Assembly: GCF_023520895.1 (NCBI RefSeq)
Contig: NZ_CP026029.1
Location: 2,232,001-2,296,000, forward strand
Source of the DNA: Paenibacillus sp. PK3_47
GTDB lineage: Bacteria > Bacillota > Bacilli > Paenibacillales > Paenibacillaceae
Reading direction: 5' to 3'
DNA: 64,000 nt
The notes under the pieces were generated by a model. That model was not told the origin of the DNA. It did not search any database and was given only the letters and a program-made list of their open reading frames with translations. Numbering within the stretch: position 1 is the first letter of the stretch; every line of letters begins with the position of its first letter. The position numbers and the translations under genes are program-made. This document shows, in pieces, positions 42,226 through 50,531 of the stretch.

Positions 42226-44237
42226 CGTTTCCAACACCTCTCAACAATTTGCCATACGCCAACGGCAATAATCCCGATAACCAGGCCCAATCCCAGTCCC
42301 AGCAGTCCGCGGATCAGCGAAATCATCACCGGAGAATGAATATGGGCAAAGGTATCCACCATGGATAGCTGGCCGATTACTGCAATAATCATAATAAACG
42401 CGGCATTACGGTATTTATAGGCCATAAAGGCTCCAAGAATAAACAGCGGATGGGCCAGCAGGAACTCTTTGTTGCGCGGCCGTACGCCAACCGTATTCTC
42501 CAGGAAGGTACGGAAAGCTTTTTCAAATGGAAGGGTGCTGCCGCTGTTGCCTGTACGTGTCAAATAGTACCAGCCAATGATTGCAACTACACCGGCAACA
42601 ATAACCCAGGCCAGTGTAATCGGAGTGCGGATCAGCTTGCCTGTCTTATTAAAGGCAAACTCGCCACGGTAGAGCAGCACATACAGTGCAACCAGCCCGA
42701 TGGGCGCCAAATGCAGCAGGCTGACACCACGGAATTGGTTAAGTACCAGCGCATAGGTGATGTTATTGAGCAGCGCAATGACAAACGGTACCGCACTCAG
42801 AGAGATCAACGCGGTCTTCACATACAGCACCAGACTGTGTGTTAAACGGCGCTTCGGACTCATCACCTTATAGCCAGCCCCTTGCCCGCGCAGCGGAGGA
42901 CCCTGCTCATTGATTTTACGGACCGCCAGAATAATAGCAACTGTAGGCGCACTGATCGCAACAGCCAGGGCAAGCGCCTGCTCAAACAGCGCAGGTCTCA
43001 CCAGCAGAAGTCCGGCACTTCCAAGCAGCCCGACTGCCCATGCCGGAAGAGTCAGCCAAGGAATGAAGTATGACACCAGCAAAGCCACCATAGAAACCGC
43101 ACCAATCACGGCGACCAGCTTGAAATAACGCTGCCAGGAGGAATCCACTACTTCAAAAGCGGTAGCCTGTCCAAGCGTAAATCCGTTATCTTCAATTTTC
43201 GCCACCGCACCGTCCGGCCCGCTAAGGCTTTCTACAAGATTATCCAAGGTATCGGTAATCTGTGCTTTCGTGGTATCCCGGGCAGGAATGGTATTCAGAT
43301 AGATCATCCGGATATTGCGGTCTTTGGTAGCAAGCGCGAACCGGTCGGAGATAACCTCCGGGGACAACCGTGAATCCCCCTCGCTGAGTGAATACAGCCG
43401 TGTTACATTATAATCGAGCTGATAGGCCAGTTTACTGAAGCCCTTTTGCTGTGCCTTAATGTTCTCAATAGCTGCAATTCCGATGCCCCGCTCTTTCAGA
43501 AGTTCGCCAAAAGAGGTTAAGCTGTCCATTTCCGGGTCATCTGTAAAGCCTTTAACAGACTCCCCCTCGAACAGAACACGTTTGACTCCGAGCTCAGCGT
43601 AACGGTCCAGCAGCTTCTCCACCGCTTCCTGATTATAGACCAGGGAGTCCACGAGACGCGGAATAATGGTAAAGCCCCTGTCATGCAGCATTTCCAAAGT
43701 AATGGGATCCGGCTGCAGCGGCTTAAGCGTGGCGTCTTCAAGCGGTGTTTTTATAATCATCCCTTGCTGTCCGCGGAAGTTCCAATCCTCTGTAGCGATG
43801 TTAAGCCCGCTGAAAACCTCCTTAATCACTGGCTTAAGCGCTGCGCTATTTTCCGCACTTGTAAAGAGGACATATGTATAGTTCTCATTCTGCGGAATGA
43901 CAGTATCGGTAAGATTGGCAACGTCGGCTGCTCCCCACATCATAAGGCGGCGCGCCCTGCGGAAATCCTCAAGCGTGTTCTCATATATAGCCATGCTCTG
44001 CACGCCGGCTTCCTTCAGACGGTCAAGCTGCTCCGAAATATAGTCCTGAGGGTTGGCACGGTAGCTCGCTGCCTCCACCAAATCACGGTAATCAAATACA
44101 AATTCAACTGTTTTGGATGACTTCTCTGTCTGCAGACGGTCATAAACCACCGGGAGAGCGGCAAGCACACCGATCACTACGATAATCCACAACCACTTGC
44201 GTGAAGCTGTATTCCAATGTTGCCATTTCTGCTGCAC
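42201..44237 (-). CDS. DUF5693 multi-pass membrane protein
   Basis: 678 residues: one N-terminal membrane segment (KWLWIIVVIGVLAALPVVY), an extracytoplasmic domain of about 320 residues (including DRLKEAGVQSMAIYENTLEDF, RGFTIIPRLVDSLVYNQEAVEKLLDRYAELGVKRVLFEGE), then about eight transmembrane helices. It resembles the DUF5693 family, common directly upstream of csaB in Paenibacillus-like genomes. The function is unknown; its coupling to csaB suggests a role in polymer pyruvylation or export. Start is GTG 44237 behind GAGGAGG. Confidence 0.85.
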   Translation of the reverse strand: MQQKWQHWNTASRKWLWIIVVIGVLAALPVVYDRLQTEKSSKTVEFVFDYRDLVEAASYRANPQDYISEQLDRLKEAGVQSMAIYENTLEDFRRARRLMMWGAADVANLTDTVIPQNENYTYVLFTSAENSAALKPVIKEVFSGLNIATEDWNFRGQQGMIIKTPLEDATLKPLQPDPITLEMLHDRGFTIIPRLVDSLVYNQEAVEKLLDRYAELGVKRVLFEGESVKGFTDDPEMDSLTSFGELLKERGIGIAAIENIKAQQKGFSKLAYQLDYNVTRLYSLSEGDSRLSPEVISDRFALATKDRNIRMIYLNTIPARDTTKAQITDTLDNLVESLSGPDGAVAKIEDNGFTLGQATAFEVVDSSWQRYFKLVAVIGAVSMVALLVSYFIPWLTLPAWAVGLLGSAGLLLVRPALFEQALALAVAISAPTVAIILAVRKINEQGPPLRGQGAGYKVMSPKRRLTHSLVLYVKTALISLSAVPFVIALLNNITYALVLNQFRGVSLLHLAPIGLVALYVLLYRGEFAFNKTGKLIRTPITLAWVIVAGVVAIIGWYYLTRTGNSGSTLPFEKAFRTFLENTVGVRPRNKEFLLAHPLFILGAFMAYKYRNAAFIMIIAVIGQLSMVDTFAHIHSPVMISLIRGLLGLGLGLVIGIIAVGVWQIVERCWKRWSPLLKR

Positions 44238-44280
44238 TAAAGTACCTCCTCTTTCACTTTAAAAACAATCCATACTCATG

Positions 44281-44322
44281 CAGAAACGGATGTGCTCCTG
44301 GCAGGAGCAGTATCCGTTTCTG
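44281..44322 (-). other. Hairpin between phospho-sugar mutase gene and DUF5693 gene
   Basis: 11-bp perfect outer stem CAGAAACGGAT / ATCCGTTTCTG with an inner 6-bp stem GCTCCT / AGGAGC. On the minus strand a TTGTTTTT run appears only about 17 nt beyond, so it may be an inefficient terminator or a processing site rather than a true terminator. Confidence 0.6.
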
Positions 44323-44343
44323 AAAAGATATTCGTGTATTGTA

Positions 44344-46062
44344 TTATTTCCCGTCAACGCGTGCCATAACCTGCTCTGTCAATGCAGCCACCTTGTCTTT
44401 GGCATCCTGCAGCGATTCCCCGCGTACCGCAAAGTATACTTTAATTTTTGGCTCCGTGCCCGAAGGGCGCAGGCAGAACCAGGAACCGTCTGACAGCAGA
44501 TATTTCAGTACATTTTCTTTCGGCAGCCCGTTCAGTCCGAGAGAGTAATCGAGCACTTCAGTTACGGAAGCACCAGCAATTTCCTGCGGCGGGCTGGTGC
44601 GCCAGTCATTCATAATGCCTTGAATTTGCGCAACGCCGTCTTTTCCTTTCAATGTACGTGACTCCAGGCTTTCGAGGAAGTAGCCGAACTGCCCGTAGAG
44701 CTCCTGAAGCACATCATACAGGGTTTTACCTTGTGCTTTGTAATAGGCACCGGCTTCGGCAATAAGCATGGAAGCAAGCACGGCGTCTTTATCACGCGCA
44801 TAATTTCCGGCCAGGTAGCCATAGCTTTCTTCGTAACCGAAGAGGTAGGTATAGTCCCCGGATTGCTCAAACTGGTTCATCTTTTCACCGATGTATTTGA
44901 AGCCGGTCAGGGTGTTAAATACGGTAGCCCCGTAGTAAGAGGCAACAGCAGCACCCATTTCACTGGTGACGATAGTCTTGACTACAGCACCATTGCTTGG
45001 CAGCTTGCCTTGCTCCTGCAGCCGGCTCAGGTAGTAATGGATCATCAGTGCACCGGACTGGTTGCCGGACAGTACGACGAATTTGCCTTCATTATCACGG
45101 ACAACCGCACCCATCCGGTCAGCATCAGGGTCTGTTCCGATCAGCAGGTCGGCATTTAATTCTTCTCCAAGCTTAATTGCCAGTGTGAAAGCTTCACGCT
45201 CTTCCGGATTCGGGGACTTCACTGTAGAGAACTCGGAATCCGGCTGCTCCTGCTCAGGCACCACGTGAACTTCAGTAAATCCTACCTTTTTCAAAACACT
45301 GCGGACCGGCAGGTTGCCTGTTCCATGCAGCGGTGTGAATACAATTTTGAAGTCACGGCCAAGGGTAGAGGTGATCTCCTCACGGGCAACGCTGACAGCA
45401 GCTACCGTATCCGTGAAGGCTTCGTCTTCCTTCTCTCCCAGCCAGTGAAGCAGTCCCTGGCTCTCGGCTTCCTCTTGGGAAATCCGTTTCACGCCATTAA
45501 AGGAATCCACTTCAAGAATACTTGCGATCACTTTCTCCGCTTCATCAGGCACAAGCTGTCCGCCGTCTGCATTGTATACTTTATAGCCGTTATACTCCGG
45601 AGGATTGTGACTCGCAGTGATGACAATACCGCCGGAAGCCTTCAAGTGGCGCACGGAGAAGGATAACTGCGGAGTAGAGCGCAAGGAGGGATACAAATGT
45701 GCTTCAATACCGTTACCAGCCAGTACCAGCGCAGCCTCCAGCGTAAATTCAGGCGAAAAGCGGCGTGAATCATGGGCAATGACAATAGATGGACGGCCTT
45801 CTCCCTTATGCTGCTCCAAAATATAATTAGCAAAGCCTTGGGTAGCTCTGCCGACAGTGTAACGGTTAATCCGGTTGCTGCCTGCACCGATAATACCACG
45901 GAGTCCGCCTGTTCCGAATTCCAGATCTCTGTAAAAGCGTTCCTCCAGCTCCTGCGGCTCATTGGCCAGCGCATTCAGCTCCGCCTTGGTATTCTCGTCA
46001 ACAGAAGGGTCCTGCAGCCAGCGGGACAATACTTCTGCCGCTTTCGGGGTTAATTGAGTCAT
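44344..46062 (-). CDS. pgcA: Phospho-sugar mutase (alpha-phosphoglucomutase)
   Basis: Interconverts glucose-6-P and glucose-1-P, supplying UDP-glucose for glycolipid and wall polymer synthesis. The catalytic serine loop ITASHNPPEYNGYKVY, metal-binding loop GTDPDADRMG, sugar-specificity loop YLFGYEESYGY and C-terminal phosphate site CLRPSGTEPKIKVYFA are all present. ATG 46062 with AAGGAGAG upstream gives 572 residues. The gene lies 50 bp after fabZ and before the wall-polymer genes. Confidence 0.94.
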   Translation of the reverse strand: MTQLTPKAAEVLSRWLQDPSVDENTKAELNALANEPQELEERFYRDLEFGTGGLRGIIGAGSNRINRYTVGRATQGFANYILEQHKGEGRPSIVIAHDSRRFSPEFTLEAALVLAGNGIEAHLYPSLRSTPQLSFSVRHLKASGGIVITASHNPPEYNGYKVYNADGGQLVPDEAEKVIASILEVDSFNGVKRISQEEAESQGLLHWLGEKEDEAFTDTVAAVSVAREEITSTLGRDFKIVFTPLHGTGNLPVRSVLKKVGFTEVHVVPEQEQPDSEFSTVKSPNPEEREAFTLAIKLGEELNADLLIGTDPDADRMGAVVRDNEGKFVVLSGNQSGALMIHYYLSRLQEQGKLPSNGAVVKTIVTSEMGAAVASYYGATVFNTLTGFKYIGEKMNQFEQSGDYTYLFGYEESYGYLAGNYARDKDAVLASMLIAEAGAYYKAQGKTLYDVLQELYGQFGYFLESLESRTLKGKDGVAQIQGIMNDWRTSPPQEIAGASVTEVLDYSLGLNGLPKENVLKYLLSDGSWFCLRPSGTEPKIKVYFAVRGESLQDAKDKVAALTEQVMARVDGK

Positions 46063-46111
46063 GTGGAATCTCTCCTTCTCCATTTATAATGTATGATTGA
46101 ATACTGGATTC

Positions 46112-46534
46112 TTAGCTTAGTGCAAACATGATTTCCCCGGAAGCTACTACCTTATCATCCACCTTAGCGGTAGCCTGTCCTTTTCCGATGCTGCCCTTTA
46201 GCCGGGTAATCTCTACTTCAAGCGTCAGCGTATCTCCCGGTACAACCTGACCCCGGAAGCGGAACCCATCCAGTCCTGCAAGAAAACCGATTTTGCCGCG
46301 GTTGGCTTCCACGCCAAGAATGGCTACAGCGCCAACCTGAGCCAGCGCTTCTGTAATCAGTACACCCGGCATTACCGGGTACCCCGGAAAATGCCCTGTA
46401 AAGAACGGTTCATTTACCGTTACATTCTTGATGCCTACAGCGCGTTTGCCCATTTCTATTTCAGTGATTTTGTCCACCAGCAGAAATGGGGGCCGGTGGG
46501 GGATTATTTCTTGAATTTGATTGATATCGAGCAT
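46112..46534 (-). CDS. fabZ: 3-hydroxyacyl-ACP dehydratase FabZ
   Basis: Hot-dog-fold dehydratase of type II fatty acid synthesis. The catalytic pair is visible: His in [18 protein letters not shown] (about 48) and Glu in ITEALAQ (about 62). The N-terminal [13 protein letters not shown] is diagnostic. 140 residues; AAAGGAG upstream of the ATG. Confidence 0.96.
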   Translation of the reverse strand: MLDINQIQEIIPHRPPFLLVDKITEIEMGKRAVGIKNVTVNEPFFTGHFPGYPVMPGVLITEALAQVGAVAILGVEANRGKIGFLAGLDGFRFRGQVVPGDTLTLEVEITRLKGSIGKGQATAKVDDKVVASGEIMFALS

Positions 46535-46626
46535 TATCGCAAAGCTCCTTTCGCATAACCGCGTGTGACTTTAGCTTTATTCTTTGCAAAGTCTGCATAA
46601 ATATGGGCAGCTTCGGCAAAAATTAT

Positions 46627-46735
46627 TACTATCCTTCACCACCTGCAGCAGTGGAGGTTAAGATAAGGGGGCTTTCTCCACCGCTCGCGGCAGCAGTGGG
46701 GAGGGCCCTTTTTGGCGTCCTGCAGTCCCCAATCA
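46627..46735. repeat. Structured intergenic element upstream of fabZ
   Basis: Two adjacent hairpin-prone blocks: an imperfect stem of about 20 bp between 46666 and 46713 (AAGGGGGCTTTCTCCACC pairs with GGTGGGGAGGGCCCTT-like sequence via several G-U and mismatched pairs), and a smaller CCACC-TGCAGCAGTGG hairpin. GCAGCAGTGG occurs twice (near 46645 and 46690). No gene supported here. It may be a dispersed repeat; only one copy lies in this window. Confidence 0.4.
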
Positions 46736-46752
46736 TTATACATTTTCCAGTA

Positions 46753-46789
46753 TAAAAAAGAAAACTCCCCTGTACAACAGGAGAGTTCC
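46753..46789 (-). terminator. Terminator of flhO-flhP-epuA operon
   Basis: Stem GGAACTCTCCTGT / ACAGGGGAGTTTTC with one mismatch and a 3-nt loop, then TTTTTTAT on the minus strand. Confidence 0.88.
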
Positions 46790-46803
46790 AAACCGCTTCA
46801 TCT

Positions 46804-47037
46804 TTAGGGCGCAAATACCAGATCATATACATGCTTCCAGGTGCTCCACATCAGCACATCGCCGAGTTCTTTTTTGCCCAGAATAACGTAACCGGCGACA
46901 AGGCCGCCCCCCAGTGCAGCTATAAGCAGCAGCGGGATCAGAAACCACTGGATCATCGTCCACCTGGACGTCCTGCGCTGCCGGACAGGCGGCTGCTGCT
47001 CCTCTTCTTCGGGTCTGTTAATGTTCTGACGATTCAT
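46804..47037 (-). CDS. EpuA-like (DNA-directed RNA polymerase subunit beta family) membrane protein
   Basis: 77 residues: a charged N-terminus (EEEEQQPPVRQRRTSRW), one transmembrane helix (FLIPLLLIAALGGGLVAGYVIL), and a short tail (GDVLMWSTWKHVYDLVFAP). It matches the small EpuA family, commonly found after flhO-flhP and often labelled RNA polymerase subunit beta, a misleading name because no polymerase domain is present. It follows flhP by 8 bp. The function is unknown; a membrane or flagellar-gene-linked role is possible. Confidence 0.8.
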   Translation of the reverse strand: MNRQNINRPEEEEQQPPVRQRRTSRWTMIQWFLIPLLLIAALGGGLVAGYVILGKKELGDVLMWSTWKHVYDLVFAP

Positions 47038-47045
47038 CCCTTCAC

Positions 47046-47867
47046 CTACCCGCGCATCGAATTAGCCAGGCCAAGCATCTGGTCACTGGAGGAAAGCGCC
47101 CGGGCTGCAAGCTGGTATGTGCGCTGAATCTGCATCATTTCTGTCATTTCCTTGCTGAGATCCACATTGGATTGCTCCAGGTAGCCGGAACGCACACCTA
47201 CATCAGAAGCTTCGCCCGGTGCTCTCTGGATAAAGGCCTGAGCAGCTGTCACGCCTTCAGGAAGCACATAGAAGTTACCGTCTACAGCCTGCAGGGCACT
47301 CTGTCTCAGCGGTTCCACAATCATAATCGTTCCTGCTACCGTGACCGGTGTATTCTCTCCAGTCTTCGTCAGCACCCGGCCCTTCTCATCGATAGCGGCA
47401 CTCACATTGGCCGGCACCGTCAGCGGATTTCCTTCGGTATTAAGTACAGGATTGCCTGTATTATCAACCAGCATCATATTCGCGGCATTAGCAGCGTCGG
47501 GGACAAAATGAAAATCACCCTGACGGGTATACGCCGTGCCCCCGTTCACCTGAACCCCGAACAATCCGTTGCCCTGCAGCGCCAGATCCGTCGGATTCCC
47601 CGTTTCCTGAAGCGGCCCCTCTTCCCAATTGGTTGTAACTTCAGGTACGCGGACACCAAATCCCATGTTGAAGCCCAGCGGCATGCTGCGTCCCGGCTGA
47701 TCGTAGTCCCTGGACTGCTGCTGTACACGGGTCAGCACATCTTCAAAAGACCCTTCTTTGCTCTTATATCCGTTAGTATCCATATTGGCAATATTATTTG
47801 CGATAATTTCCAGCCGCCGCTGAAGGCTGGCCATAGAGACAGATGCACCGATTGTTGAGTTATTCAT
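47046..47867 (-). CDS. flhP: Flagellar hook-basal body protein FlhP
   Basis: FlgG/FlhP-type distal rod protein. The N-terminal rod signature MASLQRRLEIIANNIANMDTNGYKS is present, along with the central FlgG-like fold (LQETGNPTDLALQGNGLFGVQ, AYTRQGDFHF) and the C-terminal motif RSGYLEQSNVDLSKEMTEMMQIQRTYQLAARALSSSDQML. 273 residues; TAGGAGGT precedes the ATG. It follows flhO by about 52 bp in the usual mbl-flhO-flhP order. Confidence 0.93.
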   Translation of the reverse strand: MNNSTIGASVSMASLQRRLEIIANNIANMDTNGYKSKEGSFEDVLTRVQQQSRDYDQPGRSMPLGFNMGFGVRVPEVTTNWEEGPLQETGNPTDLALQGNGLFGVQVNGGTAYTRQGDFHFVPDAANAANMMLVDNTGNPVLNTEGNPLTVPANVSAAIDEKGRVLTKTGENTPVTVAGTIMIVEPLRQSALQAVDGNFYVLPEGVTAAQAFIQRAPGEASDVGVRSGYLEQSNVDLSKEMTEMMQIQRTYQLAARALSSSDQMLGLANSMRG

Positions 47868-47919
47868 AAATCAGACCTCCTAAAAGCTGTACGTGCAAAG
47901 CTTACTTCATAAGTATAGC

Positions 47920-48795
47920 CTATACCCTGCCAACTTCATTTACTGTCTTCTGCAAGCTGCTGTCGTAAAACTGGATGACCTTCTGGTTCGCTTCATACGC
48001 CCGGTAGGCGGCGTTCATATCTACAGTCACTTGTGTGGCATCTACATTGGAGCCCTCCAGATACCCCTGCCGTACCTGCAGATTGTCATTGGCATCCGCA
48101 AAGCGGATGCCTGCTGCATCTTCATCATCAGCGTGGAATACCCCGTTACCGTCACGCACCAGCTCCTGCGGGCTTGCAACTACACTGATGCCGATTCTTG
48201 TCCCTGAAGGAAGCCCAGTGGCCGGGTCCAGCAGGTTACCCTGCCCGTCCACTTTAAGATCTTCCTGGGGACCTGTCAACACAAGGGGGTTGCCATTTGC
48301 ATCCAGAACATTAAAGCCCCCGGAGCTCAGTACCTGTCCGGTTGCACTTACTGTGAAGCTTCCGTTCCGTGTATATAAATTGTTGCCTTCATTATCCTGT
48401 ACAGTAAAAAACGCCTGCGGACGGTAAGTTACCTCACCCTCAGGACTTACATATTTGCCTGAACCGTCAAATACAATAGCGTCCCCGGTAGCAGGGTCCT
48501 GCATCTGAAGATCCGCAGACAAAGCAAAATCAGCAGGCTTTCCGCTCTCAATCAGATCTCCCTGCAAATACTGGGAAACAGATTGTTCTGCAAAAACCCC
48601 TGTATTCATCCGTCCGATCTGCTTCGCAGTCCCGCCGCTCATGGCAGAGATCAGGACCTCGGGAAAGGCATGGGTGACACTGTCGACCTGCTTATATCCC
48701 GTTGTATTCAAATTGGCAATGTTCTGAGTTGCCGTGTCATGTCTGCGCTGCTGAGTAACCAGACCGGCAGCGGCTGTATATAATCCTCTAATCAC
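47920..48795 (-). CDS. flhO: Flagellar hook-basal body protein FlhO
   Basis: Proximal partner of FlhP. N-terminus MIRGLYTAAAGLVTQQRRHDTATQNIANLNTTGYK; central FTVQDNEGNNLYTRNGSFTV; C-terminus RQGYLEGSNVDATQVTVDMNAAYRAYEANQKVIQFYDSSLQ. 291 residues. GTG start 48795 with AAGGGG upstream. A sigma-D-type promoter directly upstream, overlapping the end of mbl, fits its role as a flagellar gene. Confidence 0.93.
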   Translation of the reverse strand: MIRGLYTAAAGLVTQQRRHDTATQNIANLNTTGYKQVDSVTHAFPEVLISAMSGGTAKQIGRMNTGVFAEQSVSQYLQGDLIESGKPADFALSADLQMQDPATGDAIVFDGSGKYVSPEGEVTYRPQAFFTVQDNEGNNLYTRNGSFTVSATGQVLSSGGFNVLDANGNPLVLTGPQEDLKVDGQGNLLDPATGLPSGTRIGISVVASPQELVRDGNGVFHADDEDAAGIRFADANDNLQVRQGYLEGSNVDATQVTVDMNAAYRAYEANQKVIQFYDSSLQKTVNEVGRV

Positions 48796-48833
48796 GAGGG
48801 CAATTCCCCTTCCTGAATCTGCTGTTATCCTTA

Positions 48834-48860
48834 TTATCGGCAGTTCAGAATTTTTTCTTA
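48834..48860 (-). promoter_or_regulatory. Sigma-D-type promoter of flhO-flhP
   Basis: Minus-strand TAAG (48857-48860), 15-nt spacer, GCCGATAA (48834-48841): a perfect -10 and a 3-of-4 -35. The -35 lies inside the mbl coding end. Confidence 0.75.
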
Positions 48861-49843
48861 ACGGCCTTGTCCAAATGGTTCAGCATCAGTCCGGTTCCTT
48901 TAACCACACAGTGCATCGGGTCTTCCGCTACCCACACCGGAACATGCAGCTCCTCCGAGAGGAGCTCGTCCAGCCCGTTAAGCAGCGCACCGCCTCCAGT
49001 CAGAACAACTCCCCGGTCGATAATGTCTGCAGACAGCTCCGGAGGTGTACGTTCCAGCACCGATTTGGCCGCAGCCACAATCGAGGATACCGGTTCCCAA
49101 AGGGCTTCCTTCACTTCACCCGAAGTAATTGTAAGCGTCTGGGGAAGCCCGCTGACCATATCCCGTCCTCTGATATCCATCTCGGCTTTCATGAGACCCG
49201 GGCGCACCGTTCCAATGGACACCTTGATATCCTCAGCGGTACGTTCACCGATGAGCAGTTTATATTTGGCCTTAATATATTTTAAAATGGCATCGTCGAA
49301 CTTGTCCCCTGCGACTTTAATCGAGGAGGCGGTAACGACGTCGCCCATAGACAACACGGCTACATCCGTCGTTCCGCCGCCAATGTCGACGACCATATTT
49401 CCGCTAGGCTGGTAAATATCCATTCCCGCTCCGATAGCAGCGGCTTTGGGCTCTTCTTCCATAAAAACTTCCTTGGCCCCGCTGCGCTCGGCCGCTTCCC
49501 GGATCGATTTCTGTTCAACTGATGTTATATTAGTGGGGGCACAGATCAAAATGCGGGGCCGTGCGTACCAGGTACGTCCGCCAACACTATCGATAAAATG
49601 CTTCAGCATCATTTCAGTAATGGCAAAATCTGCAATAACACCGTCCCTGAGCGGGCGGATCGTTGTAATGTTACCAGGTGTCCGCCCCACCATCCGGCGT
49701 GCCTGTTCACCTACCGCAAGGACTCTCTTTGTATCACTTTCGAGCGTGACCACGGAGGGTTCATCCAGAACGACTCCCCTTCCTTTGACATGTATGAGCA
49801 CATTGGCCGTGCCGAGATCGATTCCGATATCCTTGCTAAGCAT
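48845..49843 (-). CDS. mbl: MreB-like cell-shape protein Mbl
   Basis: Actin-like cytoskeletal ATPase guiding lateral wall synthesis. DIGIDLGTANVLIH is phosphate loop 1, VVDIGGGTTDVAVLSMG loop 2 and GVVLTGGGALLNGLDELL the adenosine motif. 332 residues. Called Mbl rather than MreB from its place between spoIIID and flhO. GGGGGC precedes the ATG. Confidence 0.93.
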   Translation of the reverse strand: MLSKDIGIDLGTANVLIHVKGRGVVLDEPSVVTLESDTKRVLAVGEQARRMVGRTPGNITTIRPLRDGVIADFAITEMMLKHFIDSVGGRTWYARPRILICAPTNITSVEQKSIREAAERSGAKEVFMEEEPKAAAIGAGMDIYQPSGNMVVDIGGGTTDVAVLSMGDVVTASSIKVAGDKFDDAILKYIKAKYKLLIGERTAEDIKVSIGTVRPGLMKAEMDIRGRDMVSGLPQTLTITSGEVKEALWEPVSSIVAAAKSVLERTPPELSADIIDRGVVLTGGGALLNGLDELLSEELHVPVWVAEDPMHCVVKGTGLMLNHLDKAVKKKF

Positions 49844-49898
49844 AATGAAAGAGCCCCCAAAGTGTTATTTTAGATGAGAATAGTTAGTTGTAGAACGT

Positions 49899-49935
49899 GA
49901 ACTTAATAATGCTGAAGCGATTCATTATTAAGTTC
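49899..49935. other. 13-bp perfect inverted repeat upstream of mbl
   Basis: GAACTTAATAATG / CATTATTAAGTTC separated by 11 nt, in the 180-bp gap between spoIIID and mbl. AT-rich, with no T-tract on either side, so it is not a typical terminator. It could be an operator or an mRNA structure in the mbl leader. Confidence 0.7.
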
Positions 49936-50025
49936 ATCTTGTGCAGTACCAAATTTAAAAATACCATACTTTAGGGGAAGTATTCAATGAAATATAGCTT
50001 AATTATTGCCTAAATTCTAAAAATC

Positions 50026-50313
50026 TTACGGCTTGGCGGCTACGGCTACTTCGCGTTTTTTACCGGTTGTTTTTTTATATTTAATTTTGGTGGCTTCTCC
50101 TCCCCGCAGATGACGGATTGATTTGTGATATTCGAGAATGTGCTTGACCTGATCGGCCAGATCGGGGTTAATCTCCGGTAAACGTTCGGTTAAGTCTTTA
50201 TGCACCGTGCTTTTTGAAACGCCAAATTCTTTGGCAATCGTTCGGACCGTATGCCTGGTTTCCACGATGCAGCGTCCAATTTTGATCGTACGTTCCTTGA
50301 TGTAATCGTGCAC
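50026..50313 (-). CDS. spoIIID: Mother-cell transcription regulator SpoIIID
   Basis: Sporulation DNA-binding protein that switches mother-cell genes after sigma-E. The HTH block (RTIKIGRCIVETRHTVRTIAKEFGVSKSTVHKDLTERL) and INPDLADQVKHILEYHKSIRHLRGGEATKIKYKK closely match the B. subtilis protein. GGGAGGCGGGAGC before GTG 50313 gives the family start V(M)HDYIKER; the frame opens 15 bp further upstream. 95 residues. A sigma-E-like promoter lies about 35 bp upstream. Confidence 0.96.
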   Translation of the reverse strand: MHDYIKERTIKIGRCIVETRHTVRTIAKEFGVSKSTVHKDLTERLPEINPDLADQVKHILEYHKSIRHLRGGEATKIKYKKTTGKKREVAVAAKP

Positions 50314-50346
50314 GCTCCCGCCTCCCAACTGTGGATAGTTTGGTAC

Positions 50347-50374
50347 ATTATATGAGGGGCGGGCCTATATATTC
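50347..50374 (-). promoter_or_regulatory. Sigma-E-like promoter of spoIIID
   Basis: Minus-strand GAATATA (50368-50374), 13-nt spacer, CATATAAT (50347-50354); consensus KMATATT then CATACANT. One base differs in each element. SpoIIID is sigma-E-controlled in B. subtilis. Confidence 0.6.
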
Positions 50375-50432
50375 GCGCTTTCAGGGTGTGACAAGCCCGG
50401 GAAGGCTCATTTTATTTCCTGGACAACCTGAA

Positions 50433-50475
50433 AAAGACCTATTCGGGGATAAAAACGTCCATTCAAAGACCTATT
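50433..50475. repeat. Direct repeat pair upstream of spoIIID
   Basis: AAAGACCTATT occurs at 50433-50443 and 50465-50475, 32 bp apart, each followed by a CGG-containing stretch and TAAAA or ATAAAA. It lies between the spoIIQ terminator and the spoIIID promoter. Function unknown. Confidence 0.5.
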
Positions 50476-50489
50476 GCCGGTAAAATAAC

Positions 50490-50517
50490 AAAAAACAGGA
50501 GGCTTCTCGCCCCCTGC
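50490..50517 (-). terminator. Terminator after spoIIQ
   Basis: Stem CAGGGGGC / GCCTCCTG with one mismatch and a GAGAA loop, then TTTTTTG on the minus strand. Confidence 0.85.
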
Positions 50518-50531
50518 AAATAAGATTCGGC

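Noticed and set aside
46629..46832. A 67-residue minus-strand open frame between epuA and fabZ
   Set aside because: It overlaps the epuA end, a clear terminator and a hairpin-rich element; no ribosome site.
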